A stretch of DNA of 64,000 nt, taken from assembly GCF_014633365.1 (NCBI RefSeq), contig NC_068344.1, forward strand, positions 12,539,669 through 12,603,668, in the 5' to 3' direction. Both the position numbers and the translations under genes were made by a program. Shown here piece by piece: positions 10,300 to 21,190 of this stretch. Position 1 is the first letter of the stretch; every line of letters starts with the position of its first letter. Below the pieces are notes generated by a model. The model was not told where the DNA came from. It saw nothing but the letters and a program-made list of their open reading frames with translations, and searched no databases. The stretch is from Diospyros lotus. Lineage: Eukaryota; Streptophyta; Magnoliopsida; Ericales; Ebenaceae.

Positions 10300-11226
10300 T
10301 GATTTGCTTTAGAAGGGACCTTGACAACAAGAACTCATTCACAGCTCCACTAAATTGCTCACCCATAGTGTGCCAAGCCTTCTTAAAGAAGCTTGATGTG
10401 TAATTATTTGGACCTGGAGACTTGTCCTCTCCAATACTAAAGAAAGCATCCTTAATCTAGTTAAGAGAGATGAACCTCAACAAGATAACAGCTTGCTCCT
10501 ATGAGACCAGTGGACCTGATCTCAGAACATCCAACTCAATAGCCTCACACCTCTCAACTATACCCAATAACTTCTCATAGTACCTAATAAACTCATCAGA
10601 GACTTACTGGAAGGAGAAGGTAATAGATCCATCCATTCTGCACACTTCCGAAATATAATTCCTCTTGACTAGATCATGGAAGAACTTGATACACTTGTCG
10701 CTATCTTTAAGGAAAACACACTTAGCTTACTAGAAGTAGAAATGTCATTCGGCTTCACTAAGGAAGATAACTTTCTTCCTCATATCTGCTACTATACTCT
10801 GGAGCTCTAAATCAAACGGATTATTATGAAAATCCATTTGAGCAGCCTTTAGGTCCACAACAGCTCTCTCAAATTGAGCAGAAATATGGCTAAAATGCTT
10901 CACATTCAACTACTTAAGGGGCCCTTTATGATACTGCATCTTCTTACAGAGAGCGTATTGGTGAGATCCAATAACACTTTAATTCCACTTCGAGCTCTCC
11001 AAGCTCTGAAAATCTTTATGGTTAGCCCACATATTGAAGAATCTGAATGGCTTCCTAGAAGCCCTATCATGCTGGAATAAGGTCACAATACTAGATAGAG
11101 GCCTCCTATTAACAGTAGTATGTAATGCATAGACAAAACTAATCTGGAAGGACAACGATGATACCTTACAATTGGCCTTGCGGTGAATCACCTAGGCAGT
11201 GATCTCCAACGGCTCAATAGAATGCA
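10300..11226 (-). pseudogene. LINE ORF2: endonuclease-RT linker and N-terminal RT part, decayed
   Basis: This is the upstream half of the same LINE. On the minus strand from 11191 the text FRFFNMWANHKDFQSL matches the linker between the endonuclease and RT of plant LINEs. From about 10460 the text GEDKSPGPNNY and then FFKKAW is the RT N-terminal block. There are several stops and frame changes. The LINE is truncated within the endonuclease region at about 11226, where copia sequence on the other strand begins, so the junction is a 5' truncation or rearrangement. Confidence 0.85.
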
Positions 11227-11443
11227 TATTCTTAGGATATGCAAAACATAGTAAAGGTATATGTTTCTAGTTATAGAACCTAATAGTTCGATTGAAGTCA
11301 ATACCGTTATAGAATCTAAAGATATTATATTTTATGAGAATAACTTTACTACTATTCCTAAACCTACAAATTCGAATGTCATTGTACCGATAGTAAAAGA
11401 GGATAATAAAAGAAATGCTAATGAAGAACCTCCAGAGTTGAGA
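11227..11443 (+). pseudogene. Copia element 1: pol segment upstream of the Cassandra insertion
   Basis: This is part of a Ty1/copia polyprotein between integrase and RT. The start reads like the copia FLGYAKHSK block (frame-shifted), then FLVIEPNSSIEVNTVIESKD and NEEPPELR. The coding line resumes after the Cassandra insert at 12364. The element lacks its 5' LTR, gag and most of integrase; the left side is cut off against the LINE. Confidence 0.85.
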
Positions 11444-11669
11444 TGTAATACCCCGAGAGCCCAGAAAAATTAGTATATATCGCGGATAGTGTAAGAAAGG
11501 AAACAACACTAGCTGGATATCTTTTGGGCTGAATGTTGGCAAAGAACTCCCAAGTTAAGCGTGCTTGACCTGGGGTAATCCAGGGATGAGTGACCCCCCT
11601 GGAAAGTTCGCATAGGCCCATCAGGGTAAGTTGTTCCGAATCTTCCTATCGCTCGAACGGGATGTTACA
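11444..11669 (+). repeat. Cassandra LTR 1
   Basis: This is a 226-bp LTR with TG...CA ends. The 5S-like region covers roughly 11536-11620, with an A-box AAGTTAAGCGTGCTTGA at about 11552 and a C-box that reads GGATGAGTGACC. The G to A change relative to GGATGGGTGACC makes this the most altered of the C-boxes in the window. Confidence 0.9.
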
Positions 11670-11881
11670 GGTGGTATCAGAGCCGACCCCCGAGCCTCTA
11701 AGCGCGGTGGTGGGGCAAACCTCAGCGAGGAGGCCGAGTCCCGAGGGGGGGTGTTGGCCCCTATGGGGGGTGCGTGTAGGCACCTTAGGCGAATCCCACA
11801 TCGGCCATGCAACGGGGGGAGATCTGAGACCGGTTGTAAGGTCGCATGACGAGAATGTCATGTGCTTAATGGGAGAGAGAA
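11670..11881 (+). other. Cassandra internal domain 1 (PBS to PPT)
   Basis: This 212-bp non-coding internal domain begins, after GG, with TGGTATCAGAGC (11672-11683), complementary to the 3' end of initiator Met-tRNA: the primer binding site. It ends in the purine tract ATGGGAGAGAGAA before LTR 2. ORFs read through it are chance. Confidence 0.88.
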
Positions 11882-12107
11882 TGTAATACCCCGAGAGCCC
11901 AAATAAGTTAGTATATATCGAGGATAGTGTAAGAAAGGAAACAACACCAGCTGGATACCTTTTGGGCTGAATGTTGGCAAAGAACTCTCAAGTTAAGCGT
12001 GTTTGACCTGGGGTAATCTAGGGATGGGTGACCCCCCTAGGAAGTTCGCGTAGGCCCATCAGGGTAAGTTGTTCCAGATCTTCCTATTGCTCGAACGGGA
12101 TGTTACA
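11882..12107 (+). repeat. Cassandra LTR 2
   Basis: This 226-bp LTR has the same ends as LTR 1. Its A-box reads AAGTTAAGCGTGTTTGA and its C-box GGATGGGTGACC, each a near-match to the 5S rRNA gene control region. Confidence 0.9.
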
Positions 12108-12137
12108 GGTGGTATCATGTGCTTAAGGGGGAGAGAA
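12108..12137 (+). other. Cassandra internal domain 2, deleted to 30 bp
   Basis: Only the start of the primer site (GGTGGTATCA) and the end of the purine tract (GTGCTTAAGGGGGAGAGAA) remain. Relative to the 212-bp domain, about 180 bp are gone. The join falls at a shared TCA, which points to a microhomology-mediated deletion or a copying jump. Confidence 0.85.
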
Positions 12138-12363
12138 TGTAATACCCCGAGAGCCCAGAGAAGTTAGTATATATCGAGGATAGTGTAAGAAAGGAAACAA
12201 CACTAGCTGGATACCTTTTGGGCTGAATGTTGGCAAAGATCTCCCAAGTTAAGCCTGCTTGACCTGGGATAATCCAGGGATGGGTGACCCTCCTGGGAAG
12301 TTTGGGTAGGCCCATCAGGGTAAGTTGTTCTGAATCTTCCTATCGCTCGAACGGGATGTTACA
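12138..12363 (+). repeat. Cassandra LTR 3
   Basis: This is a 226-bp LTR with an A-box reading AAGTTAAGCCTGCTTGA and a C-box GGATGGGTGACC. It is followed directly by the TGAGA duplication and the resumption of the copia coding line. Confidence 0.9.
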
Positions 12364-13674
12364 TGAGAAGGAGTAAAAGGGCTAGAAAAGAGAAAACTTT
12401 TGGACCGATTTCATTATGCATTTAGTGGAAAGTACTAGGGACTCACATAAATCAATTTGCAATTACGCAATCAATTGAGTCTGATCCTCTCACATATGAA
12501 GAGGCAATGAAATCTAATGATTTCGCCTTTTGGAAAGAAACAATAGATGAAGAAATGTCATCTATTATGAACAACAAGACTTGAAAGTTGGTAGATCTTC
12601 CTCTGGGTTCTAGACCTATTAGTTGTAAGTGGATCTTCAAGAAGAAGATGAAAGTAGATGGAACCTTAGACAAGTTCAAAGAAAGGTTAGTAGCTAAAGG
12701 CTTCACTCAAAAGGAAGACCTTGATTACCTTGATACCTATGCACCAGTTGCTAGGATGGCTACTATAAGAACATTGATTGCTTTGGTATCCATATATAAT
12801 TTTGAAATCCATCAAATGAATGTTAAAACAACTTTCCTAAATGGAGAGTTGGATGAAGAAATATATATGGAGCAGCCGGAAGGGTTTATCTTATCGAGAC
12901 AAGAAAGAAAGGTGTGTAAGTTGATTAAGTCACTATATGGACTTAAACAGGCACCTAAGCAATGGCATGAGCTATTTGAAAAAATTGTTGTTACCAATGG
13001 ATTTAAAATCCATGAATCAAACAAATGTATGTATAGCAAGTTTAATGGGCACAATGGTGTTATCATTTTTCTGTATGTAGATGATATGTTAATATTTGGA
13101 ACGGATTTAGAAGTCATAAAAATTACTAAGTCATTATTATCATCAAACTTTGATGTGAAAGATATGGGACTTGCGGATGTGATTTTGGGAACTAAAATCA
13201 TAAGAGAAGATACCAAGATCATTCTTACTCAATAACACTATATCGAAAAAGTGTTGAAAAATTTTGATCATTTTGATTGCAAATTTGTATCTACTCCATT
13301 TGATCCAAATGTTAGAATGTATTCTAACACTGGTAGAACGATATCTCAATTAGAGTATGCTAGTGTTATTGGATGACATCTACAAGACCGGATATTGCTT
13401 TCGTCATTGGGAAAATGAGCCGGTATACGAGCAATCCAATCCTATTACATTGGCAAGGAGTCTATAGAATTTTGATATATCTAAAAGGAACCATGAATTA
13501 TGGCATACATTACTCCAGTTATCCTTTAGTTTTAGAAGGATCCACAGATGCTAGTTGGATCACTGATCGAGAAGATTATGCATCAACAAATGGATGGATT
13601 TTCACACTTGGTGGAGATGCTATATCATGGGATTCAAAGAAACAAACTTGTATAACGAATTCCACTATGGCCGC
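12364..13674 (+). pseudogene. Copia element 1: reverse transcriptase and RNase H (first part)
   Basis: This is the Ty1/copia reverse transcriptase. After the Cassandra the text runs to SDPLTYEEAMKSNDFAFWK. The long frame 12588-13235 carries CKWIFKKKMKVDGTLDKFKE, LVAKGFTQKE, DTYAPVARM, LYGLKQAPKQWHELF and the catalytic FLYVDDMLIFG. An in-frame stop after IILTQ (13233) and others near 12470, 12580 and 13374 break it. RNase H begins at 13373 with MTSTRPDIAFVIGKMSRY, runs to STDASWITDRED and stops at MAA, where a solo LTR is inserted. The missing half resumes at 17672. Confidence 0.94.
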
Positions 13675-16600
13675 TGTAATACCCAGTATTACATGGTATT
13701 GAGAATAAATAATTTTTGATTATTTTGAAAGGACCTCGGGTGATCCGGGAAGCCCAAGGGTCGGTTTCGAGAAATTAATTAATAAAATTACCAAATTAGT
13801 GGCAAGGAGTGCCTTAGGACTTGGATGTCTAGGGAAGAGGGCAAGAGATTGGTGAGCGTCTCGAGATGAGGATAATGACGCTGGAAGCGGTTTGACCGGG
13901 AATAATTTTCGGAATAAATTCTGTATAAGCCTGAGTGGGTGCCAATACCGAATAGTCGTAGGGGACCTCCTAGAAGCTGAGGGGACCCTAGGGGTTGTTC
14001 GGTTTTCTGAGTAAGGCAACCCTTAAGCGCTTTCGGGTTGAATAAAAGTCCCGTGTAGGGGCAGGGATGAAATCGACATTTTCAAGTAAAAGTCAATTAT
14101 TAATTTTGGAGAATTAAGGTGTTGGTGGCTTGCGGGAAATTAATTAAAATCTTGGGAGGGTCCAAGTATAACTATTAGAATCCCAAGTGCAATAAATAAA
14201 ATTTTCAAGTGTAATTAAAATTCTTAAGTGGAGTTAATATGTTTATTGGGGTTAATGTGTAAATTATATATATATATATATAGGTTACCCGCGTGCTTGG
14301 AGGCCAAGCCTTCTATAGTGTGCGCCTCTGAAAATGTGAGATCAGAAACAGAGAATGAGAGATCAAGAGATAGAGCTCGTGATCGAGGGAGGGCGTAATG
14401 GCCGAACTGGAGAGTGAGCTCGCGAGAGAGAGGGTGGCAGCGGCTAAAGGCCGTAGCCATGGCCGTGTGCTGGAGCTCGGGGGAGCGGCCATGGCTGCCC
14501 GATGATGGAAGAAGAAGGCAACAACGACGGAGCAGCAATGGCGAAGGCGGATGGAGGGGTCGCGGTGGGGGCCATCTTGGGCTAACGCCGGCGACCGAAA
14601 GCGAGCTGGTGGCTTGCTGTGATTGATGGCCGAAGCGGCAGATGGCCATGACAGTGCGCAGGGGAGGTCCAGCCATGGCAGTTCGCGCCGAAGGCAGCCA
14701 TGGCCGGGGGTCGCGCGTTGAGCAGCAGCCGGCTGGAGGTTGAAGGCGAGCTGGTGGAGCAAGAGGCGGTGTGCGCAGGCGCTGTGCGCGCGCGGGAAAT
14801 GGTGAAGAAGACGATGAACAGGGCGCCTCGTGCGGGGGAGGAAGAAATGGAAAAGAAGAAAAAAATAATAATAATAAAAAGAAACGGAAATAAGGGAAAA
14901 TCTGGAAAAATAGGAGAAAAATTCCAAAAAATTTTGAAAAAGTTCTGGAAATTATTTCAAGGCTTGTGAAGCGTGCCAGAGGCTTGAAATCAGAGATTTG
15001 GGTATGAGATGTCAGTCAAGGAGGCAACGCCAATGCGGGCGATTAACCGATTTTCTCTTCCCGATTTAACTGAGGTAAGTAAATTAATTCTTTTCAGAAT
15101 ATTTCTTTTATGTGAAATATTAAATTGTGTAGTGTTGTTGGATTGAACCCTTAGGTCGGGGTTGTTCAGAAATTATAGACGGCTGGTGTTGTGACACCCG
15201 TAACTTACTTTCATGCTTAATGATAATAATATTCATATAAAAATATCCGGAGCTTAAAACCAAAATCATACTTCCTTTAAATCAAATAAAATTCCAAGAC
15301 ATGTTTTATGGCATACATATAGGAAAAGATCAGAGTTCAACCCTAAAAACATTGTTTTCAAAAGGAAACTAAACATAAATTCTTGAAAATCCTTTTTAAA
15401 CAAGCCACCACGCTCCACGTCCATGTCCCGATCTCCTCATTCATGCTCACCTGGGGGGGGGGGGAACATAAGGGGGGGTTAGATTATGCAAATCTCAGTA
15501 AGTACAAGAGAACCATCATATGTATTTAAACAAGTCATGACATAACATAACATATCATATGGAGACACGAGAGGTTCCACCAACTTGCAGAGGTAAGAAC
15601 CCTCGCGCGTAGCGCTACTGAGCTCCGGTCCTGAAACTTGCGTGAACATAACATAACATGAGGGACCACATAACATAGTTCATAGTCATGCTTAAACATC
15701 ATAAATAGTTCATAATGTACTTACCTTAACTTGGTTTGATGAGATTTGAATGTTGAAGGCTTCACCTTTACAAAAAGCTCGAAGCACTCCCGTCTAGCAC
15801 GAATTTATCCCAACTTAGAATGAGGAAACCCTTGGCCATGAGCCCTATTTATAGGCTTGGAAACTTGGCCACCAAGTAAGTCACAATCATTTCAAATCTT
15901 TTCTAAATCTTTAGATATTCCAATCATTTCAAATCTTCTAAAATATTCTCTAATCATTCCAAATCTTCTAAGATATTTTCTAATCATTCCAAATCTTCTT
16001 AGATTTTCTGTAATCATTCCTATCTGAATCAAATCTTATCTAAATAAGATCTTATCAAATCTTATCCAAATCAAATCTTATCCTTAAAGTCATCATGAGG
16101 CTTAATCTTTATCTCTAAAGTCATCATGAACCTTTATCTTATCTCTAAAGTCATTATGAGCCTTCATCTTATTTCTAACGTCATCATGAGGCTTCATCAT
16201 TATCTCTAAAATCATTTATGAGGCTTTTCTTGAATCTCCTAAATGCCCTCAGTAAAAAGGTTTCAAGAATTACACTTTGGCCCAAACTTTTCAGGTAATT
16301 GCATTTAAACCCTTTCCAACTTCGTCCCTAGGCCAATTTTTAATTGCATTTTAGTCCCCGAAGAAATGACTAATTATGCTAATACTCCTGGTTTTTAGGT
16401 AAATTACACTTTTATCCCGAATCTCAATATTTACAATTTTGCCACTGGCTCAAAAACTGAACCTTTATCTCAAGGCTTCTATAATCCCTTGAAAGGACAT
16501 ATTTCCTCAAGTATTAGAAGCTAAAAATCTCAAGTATTACATTATATTTCAGTTTAAAAATCTGGGGCGTTACAAGTATAAGTCGTGATTGGTGTTGTTT

Positions 16601-17671
16601 AGAGATAGTGTTAATGGGTGATTCTGCGGTGTAAGCAAAATCGAAGACGTTGATTAATGTTTGATATGGTGGGGTTTTGTCTATTTGTCTCTAGGTTCAA
16701 CCGAGAAGGCGGTGATCCTAGAGGAACTTAAGATTCAGGCTGGAATTCATGCCGAGACAGAGATGAAGCTTCGAGCCAAGTAAGGAACGACCCCATGTGG
16801 AGGTGGCCTTGCAAGTTGGTAAATGTGTTTGATAATATTTTTATGTTGCATTGGCATGTAGTGGTTATATCTTGTGTGATGCAAGATCTAGTGAACCTAT
16901 GGCTGTAGGGAGGACTAGTGTTGTGGGGGCTGATAGGTTGATGCTTCAAACTTTGGTGGGTTGTGAGGATGTGTGGTCCTAGCCTCATTTGCATGCATTG
17001 GCATACATAAATATGATTATATTCATATTTACATGCATTGCACCCTTACTGAGTCTTTATGACTCATAAGGTTTTACCTCGTGTTGTAGATGATGCAAGA
17101 CCATATGCAAGCATAGATGGTGACGGGAGGCTGTTGTGGCAACTAGCGGTGCTGCCCGAGTTGTGTATTTTATTATCTCTTGTATGTAGCCATGTGGTAT
17201 TGTGTATGTATACCATTGTGAGTAAAATGTATGTGTTAATGAGCGTTAGATGTATCTAGTTGTTGTAATCACCAGTGTGTTAGATGATTGTGAGTTTGTG
17301 TGATTATATGTGGCTTGAGTTGTTGAAGCCAAGTTCAGATTGAGTAAAGATCGGCAATGTATGTTCTCATAAATCCCCAATACTCAGTGAAGTGTTTGTA
17401 TGCTAGCTTTGTGCCTGGGTCACCTCTGGCTTGCTATGGGGTGAGCTAAAGAGAGGTGAAGCTCACTCGGGTTTCGGGTCTCGGTCGCTGGATTTTTCTT
17501 GTTTGAGTTGGGACCGGTTCCTGAGTGGAGCGAAGGGGAGGACGAAGCCTAGTTCCCACCTAGGGCGTTTTCTATTGAAACATAGTCCAACCCTTCAGTT
17601 GTGGTTTGTCGGGTGAGTAATCTGGTCGATTATTTACTGGTGGCACCCATAAGTGGGAGCGGGTCATTACA
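13675..17671 (+). mobile_element. Solo LTR (same family as the LTR at 54880) holding a second solo LTR
   Basis: The segment starts TGTAATACCCAG and ends GGTCATTACA. It is flanked by GCCGC (13670-13674) and GCCGT (17672-17676), a target duplication with one transition, and excision restores the copia RNase H frame. It is 3997 bp, or about 2.6 kb without the nested LTR. Its end region at 17500-17590 closely matches 57670-57740, for example GAGTGGAGCGAAG versus GAGCGGAGCGAAG and TTCCCACCTAGG in both. There is no PBS, gag or pol. ORFs in the GC-rich patch at 14390-14830 are not genes. Confidence 0.85.
15190..16574 (-). mobile_element. Nested solo LTR, minus orientation
   Basis: Read on the minus strand it starts TGTAACGCCCC and ends GGGTGTCACA, 1385 bp. 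The TATA-like CCTATAAATAGG lies at 15844-15855 on the minus strand and sets the orientation. Flanks are GGTGT and AGTAT, which match at three of five bases and differ only by G/A transitions, so the duplication is decayed or uncertain. It interrupts the larger solo LTR. A 12-G run lies near 15451-15462. Confidence 0.68.
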
Positions 17672-18010
17672 GCCGTTGAGTTTATAGCATTAGCTTCATG
17701 TGGTAAAGAAGCGGAATGGCTAAGGAATTTATTGATTGAAATTTTGATTTGACCTAAACCTATGCCCCCAGTTTCTATCCATTGTGATAGTGAGGCTACA
17801 TTGTCTAGAGCGTATTACCAAATATATAGTGGCAAGTCTAAACACGTTGGGTTAAGACATAGTATGGTTAGATGATTGATCTCAGATGGAGTCATTACCG
17901 TGGACTATGTGAAGTCAAGTCAAAACTTGGCAGATCCTTTGACAAAAGGCCTTACAAGGGATTTAGTTTCTAAAACGTCAAAAGGAATGAGATTGTGGCC
18001 AATTCAGAAT
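17672..18010 (+). pseudogene. Copia element 1: RNase H (second part) and pol end
   Basis: The coding line resumes with VEFIALASCGKEAEWLRNLL, then SIHCDSEATLSRAYY, SGKSKHVGLRH and ADPLTKGLTRDLV, the usual C-terminal end of copia RNase H. Stops lie near 17750 (after EILI) and near 17875. It is separated from the first half by the solo LTR at 13675-17671. Confidence 0.9.
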
Positions 18011-18565
18011 CATCAATGATGGAAACTCAACCTAACACTTGAAATATCAAGATCTTAGGTTTAATGAGTAAAGTACGTCATATGAGTTATTATAAACATT
18101 TAAGTTAATCCTAAGGTAGAGATGTTTGGGAACGTATCAATAACGGGAGGTTGAGCTAATTTGCTCTTAATAGGCTTATATCTATAAAATGCTTTAAATA
18201 CGTCGGCATTTTTGATAAGCCTACCTATATGAATATTGGGGATGGTGCCGTCTCCAATGTGGTTTGGCAAACTACTCAAGGTATTCATGAAAGGAAAACC
18301 AAAATATGGGACAAATGGCCTATTCACGTGTCGGTACTTATGAACACAATAAGGACATTCAAACGAATGCATGAGGTATTTTCGATTAATCAGATATGGG
18401 TTGTTGGTTCAAAGCTTGTCTACCATGCTACCTTGGTTGACATTTGAAATGCTTTCACTACGTGAAGGTTCAAGTCCAAAAGACACCTTCATTTATGCAT
18501 AAGTTTGGCTATAACTTACACAAGAGTTTTTCAAAACTTCATTCATTTTGAAAATAGTGGAGGAT
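18011..18565 (+). other. Copia element 1: 3' untranslated region and polypurine tract
   Basis: This is non-coding sequence between the pol end and the 3' LTR. The last bases before the LTR, AATAGTGGAGGAT, form the copia-type polypurine tract. Two short ORFs on opposite strands (18100-18447) show no family signature. Confidence 0.6.
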
Positions 18566-20159
18566 TGTTTGAGAGATTTTCAAAAGAATGGTTGTAACCT
18601 TTCACTTGTATAGGAAGAGATCCAAGTCAAAGAACTAGAGGTTGTAACATTTCAAATTCTATTTACACACATGAATGGTTGTAACATTTAGTAAAAAGTT
18701 GTGCCTTACTTGTTTTAAATTTAATTTAAGTGATTATAACATTTGGTGAAAGGGTGTACCTTTAGGGGGTGTTTGTTAACTAAGATAAGAGGGAGAAAAG
18801 GTCAGATATGGGAAGCATTCCGGATGTTTGGTCTTTCCAACGTGTTTGTTAAGCTTATCTGGTCATTTTCGGAAAAGGCCTCACGTGACCTCTTATCTCC
18901 CTCTTTCAAGATAAATTTATCCGACCTCCCCCATCGGATAAATTTATCTGGCTCTTTCAAGATAAGCCTCAATTACTTATTTACCCCTTGTAAGATAGTT
19001 AATGCCATTTAATGCATTTTAAAGATTTAAATTTATTAAAAAGCTTATTTATTTATCTCTTATAATTAATATTATTTAATATATTTTTAAATTATTATAT
19101 GTTTTGACAATTTTTAAAATTTAAATGATATTATTCATTTCATTAATTTTTAAAATTTAAATTTCTCTCTCTATATATATTTTATTAACTAATATAATTC
19201 ATTTCATCAATTTTTAAATTATTTTATTTAATTTTATATTTTATTATCTATTATGAAAATATGTTTTGATTATTTTTAATTATGTAGGTGGAATTATTGT
19301 AATCCTAACAATTATTATTTATACTTTTCAACTCTTTTTAAATTTATTTTTGAACTTGAATTTAGAAAATAAAATATTATTTTTAATTTTAATCTTAATT
19401 TTTTTGACAATTCATATTAATCATAAAATACTATTTTAATCATAAATTTGGTAATAGGGATATTTTGGTAAAAAAACCCTTATCTTGGTGCTTATCATAT
19501 GTATTAACAAACACGTGGAAAGAAAAAATATAGTTACCAATGGATTCTAAAAAATTTACCAAACAGTCTGATAGAAATCTTGGAATGCTTCCCGGCCTTA
19601 TCTTGATCATTCCATATCTTGGTCCGGAAAGTATCCCAATCTTATCTTGATATCACCTTATCTTGCTCATTTTAACAAACGCCCCCTTAGTAAATGGTTG
19701 TAACACACAAGAATTAGTTATATTCTTTTATGAAGGATTGTAATACATATGAATGATTGTACCTTTAGTAAAGGGTTGTAACATTATCTATAAATATATT
19801 AGAGTGTTATTGATCAAAACACTTGAAAATTCATATAGTTCATTTCTCTTTGTTCTTCTCTTACATTCTTACATAAAATTTCATAATTTTTGTGTATACA
19901 AAAACCAACTCTTTATATTCTTTTACTGTAGAATTAGAATACAAAGGTTCTCGTGTTTGTTATTAATTCCGTGTGTTCGGGTTTGTTGTCGAAAATTGCA
20001 CATTCGTCGACAAACATTATTCTCGATTCTATTATATCTTGGAGGCTTGTTTGGATCTCTTGTGTATTGTGTTTTGAGACAAACAAAATTTTAAGAAAAA
20101 CGAGTTTTTATGTCTTGGAATCTTTGAATTATTGCAACATATTTATCATTATACTATCA
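18566..20159 (+). repeat. Copia element 1: 3' LTR, with a DNA transposon inside
   Basis: The LTR starts TGTTTGAGAG right after the polypurine tract and appears to end ACTATCA at 20159, giving about 670 bp once the inserted transposon is removed. A TATAAATA box lies near 19789. Upstream of it the U3 is built from degenerate copies of a GGTTGTAACATTTAGTAAA-like phrase, near 18592, 18638, 18669, 18735, 19694 and 19774. The 5' partner LTR is missing. Confidence 0.72.
18765..19686. mobile_element. Non-autonomous PIF/Harbinger-like (Tourist-type) element
   Basis: The ends GGGGGTGTTTGTTAA and, as reverse complement, GGGGGCGTTTGTTAA form terminal inverted repeats. They are flanked by the trinucleotide TTA on both sides (18762-18764 and 19687-19689). 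The LTR U3 has a sister repeat reading GTACCTTTAGTAAA that shows the uninterrupted site. TTA duplication with such ends is the mark of PIF/Harbinger-derived elements. It is 922 bp and has no transposase. CTTATCTTG-like motifs cluster near both ends. Confidence 0.85.
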
Positions 20160-20162
20160 TAA

Positions 20163-20180
20163 TTTTTTTTTTTTTTTTTT
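20163..20180 (-). other. Poly(A) tail of a LINE transcript (as poly-T on the plus strand)
   Basis: A run of 18 T lies directly against the C-terminal side of a minus-strand LINE ORF1 fragment and directly after the copia LTR end. This is what a poly(A) tail looks like on the opposite strand. Confidence 0.75.
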
Positions 20181-20797
20181 ACAATCAAGAGGGAGCCCCG
20201 GTAGGTTAATCCACACTGGCATGGCATAGCCGTTGGAATCCTCAAAATCAAAACACGCCAGCATCGCTTCAAGCATTAAGGGCCGACCGAAAACAAAATA
20301 TGGGCCTTCAGACAAAACCTTATCCCTGGATACTTCATCTTCAAATTTGAAAACTAACCATCCGCTTGAGTGGGCATAGTAATTAAATCTAACCTTCCAA
20401 GACTCACACAGCTTAAGAATGGTTGATTTACCTGGGAAATGACCCATAAAGAGACCCGCCAAGCAGAAGCCCCAAGCAACTTCTACATCATCAACGTCTA
20501 GATCCTCCAGAACGACAACATCTCCTGGGATTTCAATGGACTGGAGAGAAAGCCCCTGTTCTTGCTGCCTATTGTCTTTGAACAACCTCAACTGAGGGCC
20601 TTTACTCCAGCAGACTGAGGGCTTTTTGTAGATTCTCCTGACTCGGTATCCAGATCCCCAAGCGTTCTGGACACACTCGGAGATTCTGGGCCATCGCATC
20701 TAGACCCCACCTGAACACATTTGGAACTGGATGCTGTCGAAGACCCTTTAGTTGGGACATCCTTGATTGTAGCCTTGACTTTCTTCCTACCCATCAC
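20181..20797 (-). pseudogene. LINE ORF1 (DUF4283 domain), polyadenylated inside the ORF
   Basis: This is the nucleic-acid-binding ORF1 protein of a plant LINE. The N-terminus begins at 20797 with MMGRKKVKATIKDVP, a low-complexity Ser/Thr-rich segment. A frameshift near 20590 moves to the next frame, where a DUF4283 domain reads FLAGLF-type text seen as GFCLAGLFMGHFPGKS, then SSGWLVFKFED, GPYFVFGRPL and WINLPGLPLDC. Immediately after that Cys the poly(A) starts, so the zinc-knuckle part, ORF2 and the true 3' end are absent. This implies retrotransposition of a prematurely polyadenylated transcript. Confidence 0.82.
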
Positions 20798-21190
20798 GGA
20801 GATAGGGGAAAGAATAAATGCTGCTTAGCAGGAAGCAGACAAGAAGGTTCAAAATACTTGCAAGCGAGAACCGACCCCTCCACTGGCCGATTTGGACATT
20901 CTCACGGAGCCAAAGCTGAAATCGGGAAAGTAAAAAACTATTAAACTTATTAGTGGATCTCAGCAAAAATCACTTTAAACCACTAAATTTCAGCTTCAAT
21001 TTCAACGAAATTTCAAACTTCAATTGAGGTGGAACTTCAAAATTCAAAATTTGAACAAAGAACAAGAAACAACTGCACAAGGAGCCGCCAAATGAGGATT
21101 CCCTTCTTTGACTGAGAGAGCTTCTCTCTCTAATTCCCGTCACCTTTTTTGTTCTTTGACTGAGAGCTTCTTTGACTTTTATGCCCATGT
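20798..21190 (-). other. Probable 5' UTR of the LINE copy
   Basis: This is non-coding sequence upstream of the ORF1 start on the minus strand, with CTCTCTC-type runs near 21115-21130 that become GAGAGAG in transcript sense. The exact 5' end and the target duplication were not found. Confidence 0.4.

Larger units (their letters stand above)
11444..12363 (+). mobile_element. Cassandra: Cassandra TRIM retrotransposon with three LTRs
   Basis: Three 226-bp LTRs (11444-11669, 11882-12107 and 12138-12363) all start TGTAATACCCCGAGAGCCC and end GGGATGTTACA. They are separated by a 212-bp and a 30-bp internal domain. The whole is bounded by a perfect TGAGA duplication (11439-11443 and 12364-12368). 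Each LTR carries a stretch closely resembling the plant 5S rRNA internal promoter, the defining trait of Cassandra, a small non-coding retroelement that depends on other elements' enzymes. It lies inside copia element 1. The single outer duplication shows the three-LTR state arose at, or after, one integration. Confidence 0.93.

Noticed and set aside
14224..14969. GC-rich frames on both strands, up to 204 codons
   Set aside because: They lie inside a solo LTR, overlap on both strands and match no family. The same kind of patch occurs in the LTR at 37135.
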